This document shows, piece after piece, positions 35,470 to 45,017 of a stretch of DNA of 64,000 nt. The position numbers were made by a program, and so were the translations under genes. Below the pieces are notes generated by a model. The model was not told the DNA's origin. It made no database searches and worked only from the letters and a program-made list of their open reading frames with translations. This DNA is from Modestobacter sp. VKM Ac-2982. Its GTDB lineage: Bacteria > Actinomycetota > Actinomycetes > Mycobacteriales > Geodermatophilaceae. The stretch covers positions 62,001-126,000 of the forward strand of contig NZ_JAPVBL010000002.1 in assembly GCF_026967935.1 (NCBI RefSeq). Direction: 5' to 3'. Position 1 is the stretch's first letter. Every line of letters starts with the position of its first letter.

Positions 35470-36987
35470 TCAGCCCGGCAGCATGCTGCCGGTCTCCAGG
35501 TAGCGGGTGTGCCAGCTGAGCGCCTCGGCCAGCAGGTGCGGGGTGTGCCGGCCGTACGCGCTGCGCTCGGCCCGCTCGTAGTAGTCGGCCAGCAGCGGCC
35601 GGTAGTCCGGGTGCGCGCACTTGTCGATCACCAGCTGCGCCCGCTTGCGCGGCGGCAGGCCGCGCAGGTCGGCCAGCCCGTGCTCGGTGACGACGACCGA
35701 CACGTCGTGCTCGGTGTGGTCGACGTGGGACACCATCGGCACGATCGAGGAGATCGCGCCGCCCTTGGCCGTCGACGGGGTGAGGAAGAAGGAGACGTAG
35801 GCGTTGCGGGCGAAGTCGCCCGAGCCGCCGATCCCGTTCTGGATGCGGCTCCCCATCAGGTGCGTGGAGTTCACGTTGCCGTACAGGTCGGCCTCGATCA
35901 TCCCGTTCATCGCCAGCACCCCCAGCCGGCGGACGATCTCCGGGTGGTTGCTGATCTCCTGCGGCCGCAGCACGATCCGGTCCCGGAACTCGGCCACGTG
36001 CGCGTTGAAGTCCGCGATCGCGGTGGGGCTCAGCGAGAACGCCGTCGCCGACGTGGAGGCGAGCGTGCCCGAGCGCAGCAGGTCCAGCATGCCGTCCTGG
36101 ATCACCTCGGTGTAGGCGGTCAGCTGCTCGAACCGCGACTCCTGCAGCCCGGACAGGACGGCGTTGGCCACGTTCCCGACGCCGGACTGCAGCGGCAGCA
36201 GCTCGGCTGGCAGCCGGCCCACGGTGACCTGGTGCTCGAGGTACTCGATCAGGTGCCCGGCGATGGCCCGCGCGGTGTCGTCCGGCTCGCTGAACGGGGT
36301 GTTCCGGTCCGGGGAGTGGGTCTCGACGACGGCGACGACCTTGTCCGGGTCGACCCGCAGGTGCGGCACCCCGATCCGGTCGCCGGGCCGGGTCAGCTGC
36401 ACCGGCCGGCGGTTCGGGGGCAGCGCCGTCCCGTAGTAGACGTCGTGCATGCCGTCCAGCCCGGCCGGCTGCCAGCTGTTGACCTCCAGCACCACCCGTT
36501 CGGCGAGGTCCAACCAGGTCTTGTTGTTCCCGACCGAGGAGGAGGGGATCAGCTGCCCGTCCTCGGTGATCCCGCTGACCTCCACGACGGCGACGTCCAG
36601 CGGGCCGAGGAACCCCTCCCAGGCCAGCTGGGCCACGTGGGACAGGTGGACGTCGACGTAGTCGATCTCCCCGGCGTTGATCTTCTGCCGGGCGACCGGG
36701 TCGGACTGGTAGGGCAGCCGCAACCCGATGCCGTCCGCGGCGGCGAGCGCGCCGTCCAGCTCCGGGGCGGTGGAGGCGCCGGTCCACAGGTCGACCTGGA
36801 ACGGCTCTCCGGCGGCGTGTGCGGCGGTGATCCGCTCGGCCAGCAGTCCCGGGACCGCCTTCGGGTGCCCGGCGCCGGTGAACCCGCTCATCCCGAGCGT
36901 GTCCCCGGGCCGGATCAGCGCGGCCGCCTCGTCGGCCGGCACCACCTTGCGGGCCAGGGCTGCGTTGCGGATCCGACCGGTGTCCAT
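35470..36987 (-). CDS. Acetyl-CoA hydrolase/transferase family CoA-transferase (succinyl-CoA:acetate type)
   Basis: 505 aa, ATG with GGAGG upstream; the longer frame overlaps phoD and is spurious. CoA-transferase motifs: GMSGFTGAGHPKAVPGLLAERI, YVDVHLSHVAQLAWEGFLGPLDVAVVEVSGI, QSGVGNVANAVLSGL and the catalytic glutamate in GMIEADLYGNVNSTHLMGSRIQNGIGGSGDFARNA. The family exchanges CoA between short-chain acids (succinyl-CoA:acetate, 4-hydroxybutyrate:acetyl-CoA). It may act with the nearby succinate-semialdehyde dehydrogenase, but phoD lies between them and the specific acid is not established. Confidence 0.9.
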   Translation of the reverse strand: MDTGRIRNAALARKVVPADEAAALIRPGDTLGMSGFTGAGHPKAVPGLLAERITAAHAAGEPFQVDLWTGASTAPELDGALAAADGIGLRLPYQSDPVARQKINAGEIDYVDVHLSHVAQLAWEGFLGPLDVAVVEVSGITEDGQLIPSSSVGNNKTWLDLAERVVLEVNSWQPAGLDGMHDVYYGTALPPNRRPVQLTRPGDRIGVPHLRVDPDKVVAVVETHSPDRNTPFSEPDDTARAIAGHLIEYLEHQVTVGRLPAELLPLQSGVGNVANAVLSGLQESRFEQLTAYTEVIQDGMLDLLRSGTLASTSATAFSLSPTAIADFNAHVAEFRDRIVLRPQEISNHPEIVRRLGVLAMNGMIEADLYGNVNSTHLMGSRIQNGIGGSGDFARNAYVSFFLTPSTAKGGAISSIVPMVSHVDHTEHDVSVVVTEHGLADLRGLPPRKRAQLVIDKCAHPDYRPLLADYYERAERSAYGRHTPHLLAEALSWHTRYLETGSMLPG

Positions 36988-37106
36988 CGTCCTCCGACCT
37001 CGTCGTGGCGGGCCGCTCCGGCCCACCCGGACGACGCTACGGGCGGGACCATGGTCCCGCCCGGGGAGGCCGGCGGACCCGCGCGGTCGGGTCCGCCGGC
37101 CGGTGC

Positions 37107-38903
37107 TCAGGCCGTCCGGGGGGTGTCGGAGCGCGCCCCCAGCTCGGCCGTCGGGCCGCTGACCTTGCGCGAGCCCTTCACCGTGGCGAACGAGGTCTCG
37201 TAGCCGACCGTCGCCTGCGGGTCCAGCCGAGGGTCCACGGCCAGGCCCTTGTCGCCGTTGCTGCGGATGAACCAGAAGTCCGCCTGCACCCGCTCCGGGG
37301 TCACGTCCAGGACGACGAAGCCGTGGCCGATGCCCTCGAGGTAGCGGACCCAGGGGTTGGCGCCCTGGAAGGCGGCGGTGGTGGCGGTGGCGGCGGCCGC
37401 GGAGCCGACGGCCTCCTTGAAGCCGTTGCTGGTCACCGACGGGCAGACGAACTCCACGCCGACCGAGTTGCCGTCGCCGGGGTAGTCGGCCAAGTCGGTG
37501 GGCAGGTCGTTGGCCCAGGAGGAGTGGATGTCGCCGGTCAGCACCACCGGGTCGGTGTGCTGCGCGGCGGCCATCGCCTCCAGCACCGCGCGCTGGTCGG
37601 CCTGGTAGCCGTCCCACTGGTCGGTGTTGAACACCGAGCCGGGCACCGTGCCGGGCCGGGGGACGGAGAACACCCGCGCGAAGACCGTCTGGTTGCCGAC
37701 CAGGTGCCAGTCGGTGCGCCCGGTGCGGATGCCCTTCGTCAGCCAGTCCAGCTGCGGCGGCTCGGGCAGGTGCCGCCGCGGGTCGGTCAGGGCCGGGTTG
37801 AGCGCGCCGTCGACCGTGCCCGGGACCTGCTCGCTGCGGTTCTGCCGGGTGTCGATGACCGACAGCTCGGCCAGGTCGCCGAAGCTGAAGCGACGGAAGA
37901 ACTGCCGGCCCTTGCTGGCGTGCGGCTGCCACATCGCGGGCTCGCGGATCGGCATCCACTCGAGGTAGGCCTGGAACGCCTTGGCCCGGCGGAACAGGAA
38001 GTCGCCCTCGGGCTTGATGCCGTCGGGCTTGCCCGGCTCGGTGTAGGGGGTGGCCGGGTCGTCGTCCCGCTCGTGGTTCTCCGCGCCGAAGTCGTAGGCG
38101 TCGTTGGTGATCTCGTGGTCGTCGAAGATGACGATCCACGGGTGCTGCTGGTGCGCCCGCTGCAGGTCCGGGTCGGTCTTGTACAGCGCGTGCCGGATCC
38201 GGTAGTCCTCCAGCGACACCATCTCGTGGACCGGCTCGTGGTCACGGATGCCGATCAGCGCGTTCGGCCCGTACCGGTCGCCGGAGCCGGCCACGCCCGC
38301 CACCCGCGGGGCGTTGCCGTACTCGTAGAGGTAGTCGCCCAGGTGCAGCACGAAGTCCAGGTCGTCGCGGGCGGCGATCCCGCGGTAGGCGGTGAAGTAC
38401 CCACCGGTCCAGTTGCTGCAGGAGGCGAACGCCATCCGCAGCGCGTGGGTCTGGCCGGGCTCGTCCGGGGCGGTCTGGGTGCGGCCGGCCGGGGAGGTCT
38501 GACCGGCGCAGGTGAACCGGTACCAGTAGCGGGTGTAGGGGGTCAGCCGGTTCACCACGACCTTGACGGTGTGGTCGCGGCTGACGTCGGCGACGACGTT
38601 GCCGCTGCGCACGATGCGGGTGAACGCCTCGTCCGCGGCGACCTCCCAGCGGACCGGGACGGCGGGCCCGCGGCGGCTGCCGGGGAGGGACTCGGGAGTG
38701 GGCGTCACCCGGGTCCAGATGAGCAGCTCGGTGGCCGTCGGGTCGCCGCTGGCGACGCCGAAGCCGAAGACGCCGGAGCGGGCGGTCTCGGCCACGGCCG
38801 CGCGGGCGGCCTCGCTCGTGAGCCCACCGAAGGTCAGGGCGGCGGCGGTGACCGCGCCGCCCTTCAGGACGGTGCGGCGGGACAGGGGTGCTTCGAGGGA
38901 CAT
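37107..38903 (-). CDS. phoD: Tat-exported alkaline phosphatase D (PhoD) family phosphodiesterase/phosphatase
   Basis: 598 aa, starting MSLEAPL. A twin-arginine motif (SRRTVLKGG, residues 8-16) with a hydrophobic segment gives Tat export. An N-terminal fibronectin-like domain (SGVFGFGVASGDPTATELLIWTRV) is followed by the metallophosphoesterase core with metal ligands in FVLHLGDYLYEYGN, PWIVIFDDHEITNDAYDFG, HLVGNQTVFARV and LTGDIHSSW. Fe/Ca-type PhoD enzymes hydrolyse phosphodiesters and phosphomonoesters under phosphate limitation; no PHO box was assigned. It is divergent from gabD with 198 bp between starts. Confidence 0.95.
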   Translation of the reverse strand: MSLEAPLSRRTVLKGGAVTAAALTFGGLTSEAARAAVAETARSGVFGFGVASGDPTATELLIWTRVTPTPESLPGSRRGPAVPVRWEVAADEAFTRIVRSGNVVADVSRDHTVKVVVNRLTPYTRYWYRFTCAGQTSPAGRTQTAPDEPGQTHALRMAFASCSNWTGGYFTAYRGIAARDDLDFVLHLGDYLYEYGNAPRVAGVAGSGDRYGPNALIGIRDHEPVHEMVSLEDYRIRHALYKTDPDLQRAHQQHPWIVIFDDHEITNDAYDFGAENHERDDDPATPYTEPGKPDGIKPEGDFLFRRAKAFQAYLEWMPIREPAMWQPHASKGRQFFRRFSFGDLAELSVIDTRQNRSEQVPGTVDGALNPALTDPRRHLPEPPQLDWLTKGIRTGRTDWHLVGNQTVFARVFSVPRPGTVPGSVFNTDQWDGYQADQRAVLEAMAAAQHTDPVVLTGDIHSSWANDLPTDLADYPGDGNSVGVEFVCPSVTSNGFKEAVGSAAAATATTAAFQGANPWVRYLEGIGHGFVVLDVTPERVQADFWFIRSNGDKGLAVDPRLDPQATVGYETSFATVKGSRKVSGPTAELGARSDTPRTA

Positions 38904-39101
38904 GCGGGCACTGTGGTTGCACCGGGCGACGAGTTGGCGGTGCCTGCGTGAACGGCCGGCGTCCCCCGCTCGGCCGTTTCCCCTCCGGAGGGGGCGGGCA
39001 CGTGCACGAGGCAGGCGAGCTCTGCCGGGCCGCCGGAGCGCCTTCCGCGAGCGCCGCCGTCCGGCACCGACCCGCGACCAGCACGACGACGGGAGACCCC
39101 C

Positions 39102-40526
39102 ATGGCGATCGCCACGATCAACCCCACCACCGGGGAGACGCTGAAGACCTACGAGCCGCTGTCCGACGACGCGCTCGAGGAGAAGATCGGTCGCGCAGCC
39201 GCCGCGTACCGCAGCTACCGGCGCACCTCGGTCGAGGACCGGGTGCGCTGGCTGCGGGCCGCGGCCGACGTGCTGGACTCCGACACCGACGGCGTCGCCG
39301 AGCTGATGACCACCGAGATGGGCAAGACGCTGTCCTCGGCGAAGGCCGAGGTCGGCAAGTGCGCGAAGGCGTTGCGCTGGTACGCCGAGCACGGCCCGGC
39401 GCTGCTGGAGCCGGAACCGAAGGACGCCGAGGCCGTCGGCGCGCAGCAGGCCTACGTCTCCTGGCAGCCGCTGGGCGTGGTGCTGGCGGTGATGCCGTGG
39501 AACTTCCCGCTCTGGCAGGCGATGCGGTTCGCCGCCCCGGCGCTGATGGCCGGCAACGTCGGCCTGCTCAAGCACGCCAGCAACGTGCCGCAGACGGCGC
39601 TGTACCTGGAGGAGCTGTTCCGCAAGGCCGGCTTCCCGGACGACGTCTTCCAGACCCTGCTGATCGGCTCGGGCACGATCGAGCGGGTGCTGCGCGACGA
39701 CCGGGTGGTCGCCGCGACCCTCACCGGCAGCGCGCCGGCCGGACAGTCGGTCGCCGCGATCGCCGGTGACGCGCTCAAGCCCACGGTGCTGGAGCTCGGT
39801 GGGTCCGACCCGTTCATCGTGATGCCCTCCGCGGACCTGGCGGCCGCGGCGGGGGTGGCGGTCACCAGCCGCAACCAGAACAACGGGCAGAGCTGCATCT
39901 CGGCCAAGCGGTTCTTCGTGCACCGCGACGTCGCCGAGGAGTTCACCCGGCTCTTCGCCGAGAAGATCGGTGCGCTGACCGTCGGCGACCCGATGGACCC
40001 CGACACCGAGGTCGGCCCGCTGGCCACGGAGTCCGGCCTGCAGGACGTGCACGACTACGTGGAGGACGCCCGCAGCAAGGGCGCCACCGTCGTCGTCGGC
40101 GGCACCCGACTGGACCGGCCGGGCTGGTTCTACGAGCCGACGCTGCTGACCGGCATCACGCCGGAGATGGACCTCTACGCCGAGGAGGTCTTCGGGCCGG
40201 TGGCCGCGCTGTTCACCGTCGACAGCCTGGACGAGGCGATCGAGATCGCCAACAGCCACCCCTACGGGCTCGGCTCCAACCTGTGGAGCGAGGACGAGGG
40301 GGAGCGGGCACAGTTCATCCGGGACATCGAGTCGGGCATGGCGTTCGTCAACGGCATGACGACGAGCTACCCGGAGCTGCCGTTCGGCGGGGTGAAGCAG
40401 AGCGGCTACGGCCGGGAGCTGACCGAGCTGGGCATGCGCGAGTTCATGAACGGCAAGACCGTCTGGATCGGTGCCCCGAGCAGCGAGCAGGGCACCGGCG
40501 ACACCGCCGGCTCGGCGAACGAGTGA
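39102..40526 (+). CDS. gabD: NAD(P)-dependent succinate-semialdehyde dehydrogenase
   Basis: 474 aa. ALDH catalytic Cys is in NNGQSCISAKR, the general-base Glu in VLELGGSDPFIV and the oxyanion Asn in MPWNFPLWQAM. The length, the NPTTGETLKTY start, the SAPAGQSVAAIAG loop and the NGMTTSYPELPFGGVKQSGYGREL end indicate the succinate-semialdehyde group. It converts succinate semialdehyde to succinate in GABA or 4-hydroxybutyrate catabolism. GGGAG lies upstream of the ATG. The CoA-transferase at 35470 could supply the same pathway, but its distance and orientation leave this open. Confidence 0.9.
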   Translation: MAIATINPTTGETLKTYEPLSDDALEEKIGRAAAAYRSYRRTSVEDRVRWLRAAADVLDSDTDGVAELMTTEMGKTLSSAKAEVGKCAKALRWYAEHGPALLEPEPKDAEAVGAQQAYVSWQPLGVVLAVMPWNFPLWQAMRFAAPALMAGNVGLLKHASNVPQTALYLEELFRKAGFPDDVFQTLLIGSGTIERVLRDDRVVAATLTGSAPAGQSVAAIAGDALKPTVLELGGSDPFIVMPSADLAAAAGVAVTSRNQNNGQSCISAKRFFVHRDVAEEFTRLFAEKIGALTVGDPMDPDTEVGPLATESGLQDVHDYVEDARSKGATVVVGGTRLDRPGWFYEPTLLTGITPEMDLYAEEVFGPVAALFTVDSLDEAIEIANSHPYGLGSNLWSEDEGERAQFIRDIESGMAFVNGMTTSYPELPFGGVKQSGYGRELTELGMREFMNGKTVWIGAPSSEQGTGDTAGSANE

Positions 40527-40557
40527 CCCGAGGCTGCTGCTGTTCGTCGTCCGCCGG

Positions 40558-41436
40558 TCAGCGGGGGAGGGGGACCTTGTCGGGCCGGTCCACGGGCCGC
40601 ACCGGGGTGGGAACGACGTCCGGCCCGTGTTGGAGGCTGCCACGGTGGGCCAGTCGGGCGACGCTGAGCACGGCGTACACGGCGACGGCCATCAGCACGA
40701 TCGTGCCGCCCGAGGGCGTGTCGGCGTAGAAGGAGACGGCGGTGCCGCTGACCGACACGGTCACCCCGATCAGCGCGGCGATCACCAGGCTGCTGCGGAA
40801 GCTGCGGGCCACCAGCTGCGCGCAGCCGGCGGGCAGCACCATGAGCCCGCTGATCAGCAGCAGGCCGAGCACCCGCATGGACAGCGTCACGGTGACCGCG
40901 GTGACCACGGCCAGCAGCAGGTTCAGCCCCAGCACGGGCAGCCCGCTGGCCCGGGCGTGCTCCTCGTCGAGCGCCACGGTGAACAGCGACCGCCCGAGAC
41001 CGATGGTGACCCCCAGGACGACGGCGGCCATCCCGGCGAAGACGACGAGGTCGGCGCGGGTGGTGGTGGTCAGCGCGCCGAACAGGTAGCTGTCCAGGGT
41101 GATCGGGGTGCCGGCCGGCGCGCGGGTGACGACCACGACCCCGCCGGCCAGGCCGCCGTAGAACATGATCGCCAGGGCGACGTCGGTGCCGGTCGACCGG
41201 CGGGCCCGCAGCACCTCGACGACGACCGCGCCGGCCACGGTGGCCAGCAGGGCGGTGAGCACGGGGGCCGAGCGGGTGGCCAGGCCGACCGCGACCCCGA
41301 GCAGCGCGACGTGGCCCAGCCCGTCGCCGATCAGCGACAGCCGGCGCTGCACCAGGTAGACGCCCACGGTGGGTGCGGTGAGGCCGACGAGCACGGCGGC
41401 GGCGAGGGCCAGCCGCATGAACTCGTAGCTCAGCAC
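40558..41436 (-). CDS. znuB: Zinc ABC transporter permease
   Basis: 292 aa, GTG start overlapping the znuC stop by 7 nt; an in-frame ATG at 41418 is an alternative. About eight hydrophobic helices are seen, with LALAAAVLVGLTAPTVGVYLVQRRLSLIGDGLGHVALLGVAV as the family block and the glycine-rich GLLLISGLMVLPAGCAQLVARSF near the coupling region. It forms the inner-membrane channel of the ZnuABC high-affinity zinc importer. Last gene of the znuA-znuC-znuB operon. Confidence 0.92.
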   Translation of the reverse strand: MLSYEFMRLALAAAVLVGLTAPTVGVYLVQRRLSLIGDGLGHVALLGVAVGLATRSAPVLTALLATVAGAVVVEVLRARRSTGTDVALAIMFYGGLAGGVVVVTRAPAGTPITLDSYLFGALTTTTRADLVVFAGMAAVVLGVTIGLGRSLFTVALDEEHARASGLPVLGLNLLLAVVTAVTVTLSMRVLGLLLISGLMVLPAGCAQLVARSFRSSLVIAALIGVTVSVSGTAVSFYADTPSGGTIVLMAVAVYAVLSVARLAHRGSLQHGPDVVPTPVRPVDRPDKVPLPR

Positions 41437-42140
41437 GGGGCGCCCGCGCCCGGCAGCGTCACCGTCCTGGTCACCACCTCGGCCAGCGGGCCCAGCTCGT
41501 GCACGACCACGACGACGGCCGCGCCGGTCTCCGCGAGCCCGGCCAGGGTGCTGGCGACCACCCGCTGGCTGGCTGCGTCGACCCCTGCCGTCGGCTCGTC
41601 GAGCAGCAGCAGCTCCGGGTCGCCGGCCAGCGCGCGGGCCAGCAGCGCGCGGCGCTGCTGGCCGCCGGAGAGCTCCGCGACCAGCCGGCGGTCGAAGCCG
41701 CCCAGCCCGGCGCCCTCCAGCGCGCAGTCCACGGCACACCGGTCGGCCTCACCGAACCGCTGCCAGGTCCGCAGCCGGCTCAGCCGGCCGGAGGAGACCA
41801 GCTCGCGCACGGTCACCGGGACGCCGCCGGCCACGGTGTGCCGCTGGGGCACGTAGCCGACCCGGTGCCAGTCGCGGAACCGAGCCCGGGGGACGTCGAA
41901 GAACCGCACCTCCCCGGCCTGCAGCTCGCACAGCCCCAGCACGCCGCGGACCAGCGTCGACTTGCCGGACCCGTTCGGCCCGCGGACCGCGACCACCTCC
42001 CCGGGGCGCACGGACAGGTCGACACCGGTCAGGACGGCGTCCCGGCCGTGACCGAAACCGCCGCCGCGCACCGTCAGCGCGCTGCCGCAGGCAGCCGGGG
42101 CCGCGGTGGGCGCCTGCCGGGGCCGGGTGCTCAGGAGCAC
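41430..42140 (-). CDS. znuC: Zinc ABC transporter ATP-binding protein
   Basis: 236 aa, GTG start overlapping the znuA stop by 10 nt. Walker A GPNGSGKST, signature LSGGQQRRALLARALAGDP, Walker B LLLLDEP and the switch histidine in VVVVVHELGPL are all present. It powers the ZnuB permease. The N-terminus has a short Ala/Pro-rich extension before the first strand. Confidence 0.93.
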   Translation of the reverse strand: MLLSTRPRQAPTAAPAACGSALTVRGGGFGHGRDAVLTGVDLSVRPGEVVAVRGPNGSGKSTLVRGVLGLCELQAGEVRFFDVPRARFRDWHRVGYVPQRHTVAGGVPVTVRELVSSGRLSRLRTWQRFGEADRCAVDCALEGAGLGGFDRRLVAELSGGQQRRALLARALAGDPELLLLDEPTAGVDAASQRVVASTLAGLAETGAAVVVVVHELGPLAEVVTRTVTLPGAGAPC

Positions 42141-43156
42141 TGCTGCCCCGCCTGCAGGCTGGCCAGGTTGGCCCGCATGAGCTCCAGGTAGTCCCCGCCC
42201 GCCGACTGGTCGGTCAGCCCCTCGATCGGGTCCAGCTGCCGGGTCTCCGCGCCGGTCTCCCGCGCCACGGTCTCGGAGACGGCGGGGCTGACCAGCGTCT
42301 CGAAGTAGATGGTGCGCACGTCGTGCTCGCGGACGAACCCGGTCGCCTCGGTCAGCGCGTCGGTGGAGGGCTCCTCGTCCGGTGCCAGCCCGCTGATGCC
42401 GAACTGCTCGAGGTCGAAGGCGTCGGCCAGGTAGCCGAAGGCGGTGTGGCTGGTGACCAGCTCCCGGCTGGCGCAGTCGGCCAGGCCGTCCCGGAACTCC
42501 CCGTCCAGCTCCTCCAGCTGTCCCCGCAGGTCCGCGGCGTTGGCGGCGTACTGCTCGGCGTTGTCCTGGTCCACGCCTGCCAGGTGCTCGGCCAGCGCAT
42601 CGCCGACCGCGGCCATCCGCATCGGGTCGTGCCAGAAGTGCGGATCGGTCACCGGCTCGTCGGAGTGCTCCTCGTCGGCGTGCTCATCCTCGGCGTGCTC
42701 CTCGTCGGAGTGCTCCTCGTCGGCGTGCTCGCCGTCGGCGTGCTCGTGCTCGTGGGCCTCGAAGGTGAGCGACAGGTCGGCCGGCTCGCCGGCGTCGAAG
42801 GCCCGGTCCTCGGCCTGCTGCTCGACGGCGGCGTCCACGGCGGGCTGCAGCGTCGGCAGGAAGACCACGACGTCGGCCTCGGTCGTGGCGGCGACGTCGC
42901 GCGGGGTGAGCTCGTACTCGTGCGGCTCGGCCCCGTCCGGGGTGAGCGAGGTGACGTCGGCCAGGTCTCCCGCCACCTGCTCGCTCAGCCAGGCGAGGGG
43001 GTAGAAGGCCGCCACGACCGTCAGCCCGTCGTCGCCGGCGACCGCCGCGTCGGCGTCGCCCGTCCCGGAGCAGCCGGCCAGTGCGACCGCCCCCGCGCAG
43101 GCGAGGGAGAGCGCGGACAGTGAGCGGGCGGGACGTCGTCGGGACGGTGACTGCAT
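42131..43156 (-). CDS. znuA: Zinc-binding lipoprotein of the ZnuABC importer
   Basis: 341 aa. Signal peptide with lipobox ALAGC (lipid-modified Cys 29). A cluster 9 (SBP_bac_9) protein: VVAAFYPLAWLSEQVAGDL, DGAEPHEYELTPRDVA (His ligand), a His/Glu-rich loop at about 135-165 made of HAD(E)EHSDEEHA-type repeats, then DPHFWHDPMRM (His ligand), LVTSHTAFGYLAD and TIYFETLVSPAVSETVA. It captures extracellular zinc at nanomolar levels; the His-rich loop probably buffers or senses it. A Zur-box-like palindrome lies 20 bp upstream of the start. Confidence 0.95.
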   Translation of the reverse strand: MQSPSRRRPARSLSALSLACAGAVALAGCSGTGDADAAVAGDDGLTVVAAFYPLAWLSEQVAGDLADVTSLTPDGAEPHEYELTPRDVAATTEADVVVFLPTLQPAVDAAVEQQAEDRAFDAGEPADLSLTFEAHEHEHADGEHADEEHSDEEHAEDEHADEEHSDEPVTDPHFWHDPMRMAAVGDALAEHLAGVDQDNAEQYAANAADLRGQLEELDGEFRDGLADCASRELVTSHTAFGYLADAFDLEQFGISGLAPDEEPSTDALTEATGFVREHDVRTIYFETLVSPAVSETVARETGAETRQLDPIEGLTDQSAGGDYLELMRANLASLQAGQQCS

Positions 43157-43175
43157 GGCTCGATCATCCGTGTAA

Positions 43176-43190
43176 TGACAATCGTTGTCA
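43176..43190. promoter_or_regulatory. Predicted Zur box upstream of znuA
   Basis: TGACAATCGTTGTCA, a 15-bp palindrome with perfect 6-bp arms around a 3-bp centre, ending 20 bp upstream of the znuA ATG. It fits the Zur-box type seen in actinobacteria and matches the boxes at 48168 and 57883. Zn-bound Zur would repress the operon. It is also 48 bp upstream (in + coordinates before) the ABC permease stop, so it serves znuA only. Confidence 0.85.
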
Positions 43191-43223
43191 AAGCACCACG
43201 GGTCAGGGGGACGAGGCCTGCTG

Positions 43224-45014
43224 TCATCCGACCGCGGCGGGCTGCTCCGGGGACGGGGCCGTCGTCCCTGTCGGGACCGCGACCGGCCCAGCCGGCCGGC
43301 GCGGGCGGCGGCTGAGCCCGGACAGCGAGACGGCGAGCACCGAGGCGGTGACCAGGGCCCCGGTCGGGGCGAGCACCGCCCAGGGCGCCCGCTCGACGTA
43401 GGGCATCCCCTCGGCCAGGAGCAGCCCCCACTCCGGTGCCGGCGGGGTGGCGCCCAGGCCCAGGAAGCCCAGCGCCGCCAGGGCCAGCGCGATGCCGGGC
43501 AGTCGCAGCACCGCGTTGCGGGCGGCGGCGGGCAGCACGGTCGGCACGGCGTACCGCCAGGTGACCGCCGCCGGCCCCACCCCGAGCACCGGCAGCACGG
43601 TGACGTGCCGCTGGCGCCGGACCTCCGCCGACGCGGCCGCCACGTACGCGGCGATCGGTGCCCAGGCGACCAGCGCGACGGCCAGCGCAGCGCCGGCCTG
43701 CGAGGTGCCCAGGGCGGCGGCGACCAGGACGCCGACGATGACCGGGGGTGCGGCGTTGGCCACCTCCACCGGCCCGACCGACGCCCGGGGCAGCAGCCCC
43801 ACCAGGACGCCGACGACCAGCGTGACCAGCACGACGAGTGCAGCCGTGCCGACGGTCTGCACCGCGCCGTGCGCCACCCGGGCCAGCAGGTCGCGCCCGC
43901 TGGCGTCGGCGCCGAAGGGCAGCGCGGCGCTGGGCGCGGCCAGCCGGGGGTGGGCGGAGGCGAGCGGGTCGCGGCCGAGCCCGGCGGCCACCACGACCAC
44001 GAGGAGCGCGGCCGCCCCGCCCGGCAACAGCCAGTCGCGTCGCCGGGACGGGCTGGTCCGGGCCGGCACCGGCACGCTCCCGCTGCGCAGCGCCCGGCCC
44101 AGCAGCAGTGCCCGGGTCACCGCGGCCAGCCCGCCGAACAGCGCCGAGATCCCGAGGAGCAACAGCATCCCGGCCTGCAGGGCCGGCAGGTCCTGGGCCT
44201 CGGCGGCGCCGAGCACCGCACGCCCCAGTCCGGGGATGGCGAACACCTGCTCGACGGCCACCGCCCCGCCGGTGAGGCCGACGAGCACCAGCGCCACCTG
44301 GGTGGTCAGCGCGGGCAGGGTGCGGCGCAGCAGGGCGCGGCCCAGCTGCCCGGGCGACGCCCCGGCGACCTGCCAGGTGGCGACCCAGCGCTCGGTGCCG
44401 GTGACGGTGAGCCCGTCGGCGACCAGCCGGCCGATCAGCCCGCCCGCGGGCAGGCCCATCGCCAGCGCCGGCAGCACCACCGAGGAGGGGCCGGTCCAGC
44501 CGTAGGGGTCGAACCAGCCCAGCCACACCGCGCCGACCAGCAGCAGCACCGAGGCCAGCAGGAACTCCGGCAGCGCCGTGAGCGCGGCCCCGGCCGCGCC
44601 GCCGGTGCGGCCCCGCTCGCCTCGGGCGACCCGGTGCAGCGGCGGCCAGCACAGCAGCGCCGCCGTGACGAGGGCGACCAGCAGGGCAGCGCTCATCAGC
44701 GTGACCGAGACACCGAGGGCGTGGACCAGTCCCGGACCCACCGGTCCGCCGGAGATCCAGGAGGTGCCCAGGTCGCCGCGGACCAGCCCGGACAGCCAGT
44801 GCCCGAGCAGCCCGAGCGGGCCGGCGTCCAAGCCGAGCTCGGCCCGGATCGCGGCCAGGGCCTCCAGGGTGGCCTCCTGCTCGGCCGAACGTGCCCGCAG
44901 GATCGACAGCTCCGGGCTGCGCCCGGACAGCCAGGGCAGCACCCCGATCAGCGCCACCACGCCGAGGACGGTGACCGCCCGGGAGGCAGCGGTCACCCAT
45001 CCCCGCCGTGGCAC
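43224..45014 (-). CDS. Fused two-domain Opp/Dpp-type ABC permease (DppB-DppC fusion)
   Basis: 596 aa, GTG start. The N-terminal half has a DppB-like head (VLGVVALIGVLPWLSG), an external segment with GDLGTSWISG and the coupling block LALPAGGL-like GLPAGGLIGRLVADGLTVTGTERWVATWQVAGASPGQLGRALLRRTLPALTTQ. The C-terminal half is DppC-like: GRDPLASAHPRLAAPSAALPFGADASGRDLLARVAHGAVQT, then LPGIALALAALGFLGLGATPPAPEWGLLLAEG. Normally these are separate genes; here a single polypeptide would supply both permeases. It belongs to the minus-strand ABC operon and follows its binding protein by 3 nt. The likely substrate, from context, is a zinc-metallophore complex. Confidence 0.88.
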   Translation of the reverse strand: MPRRGWVTAASRAVTVLGVVALIGVLPWLSGRSPELSILRARSAEQEATLEALAAIRAELGLDAGPLGLLGHWLSGLVRGDLGTSWISGGPVGPGLVHALGVSVTLMSAALLVALVTAALLCWPPLHRVARGERGRTGGAAGAALTALPEFLLASVLLLVGAVWLGWFDPYGWTGPSSVVLPALAMGLPAGGLIGRLVADGLTVTGTERWVATWQVAGASPGQLGRALLRRTLPALTTQVALVLVGLTGGAVAVEQVFAIPGLGRAVLGAAEAQDLPALQAGMLLLLGISALFGGLAAVTRALLLGRALRSGSVPVPARTSPSRRRDWLLPGGAAALLVVVVAAGLGRDPLASAHPRLAAPSAALPFGADASGRDLLARVAHGAVQTVGTAALVVLVTLVVGVLVGLLPRASVGPVEVANAAPPVIVGVLVAAALGTSQAGAALAVALVAWAPIAAYVAAASAEVRRQRHVTVLPVLGVGPAAVTWRYAVPTVLPAAARNAVLRLPGIALALAALGFLGLGATPPAPEWGLLLAEGMPYVERAPWAVLAPTGALVTASVLAVSLSGLSRRPRRPAGPVAVPTGTTAPSPEQPAAVG

Positions 45015-45017
45015 GGC

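Noticed and set aside
37000-40530. CoA-transferase and succinate-semialdehyde dehydrogenase as one operon
   Set aside because: They are on opposite strands and phoD lies between them.
38904-40643. Continuation of the phoD frame to 1178 aa
   Set aside because: It is antisense to gabD, and the Tat signal begins at the ATG at 38903.
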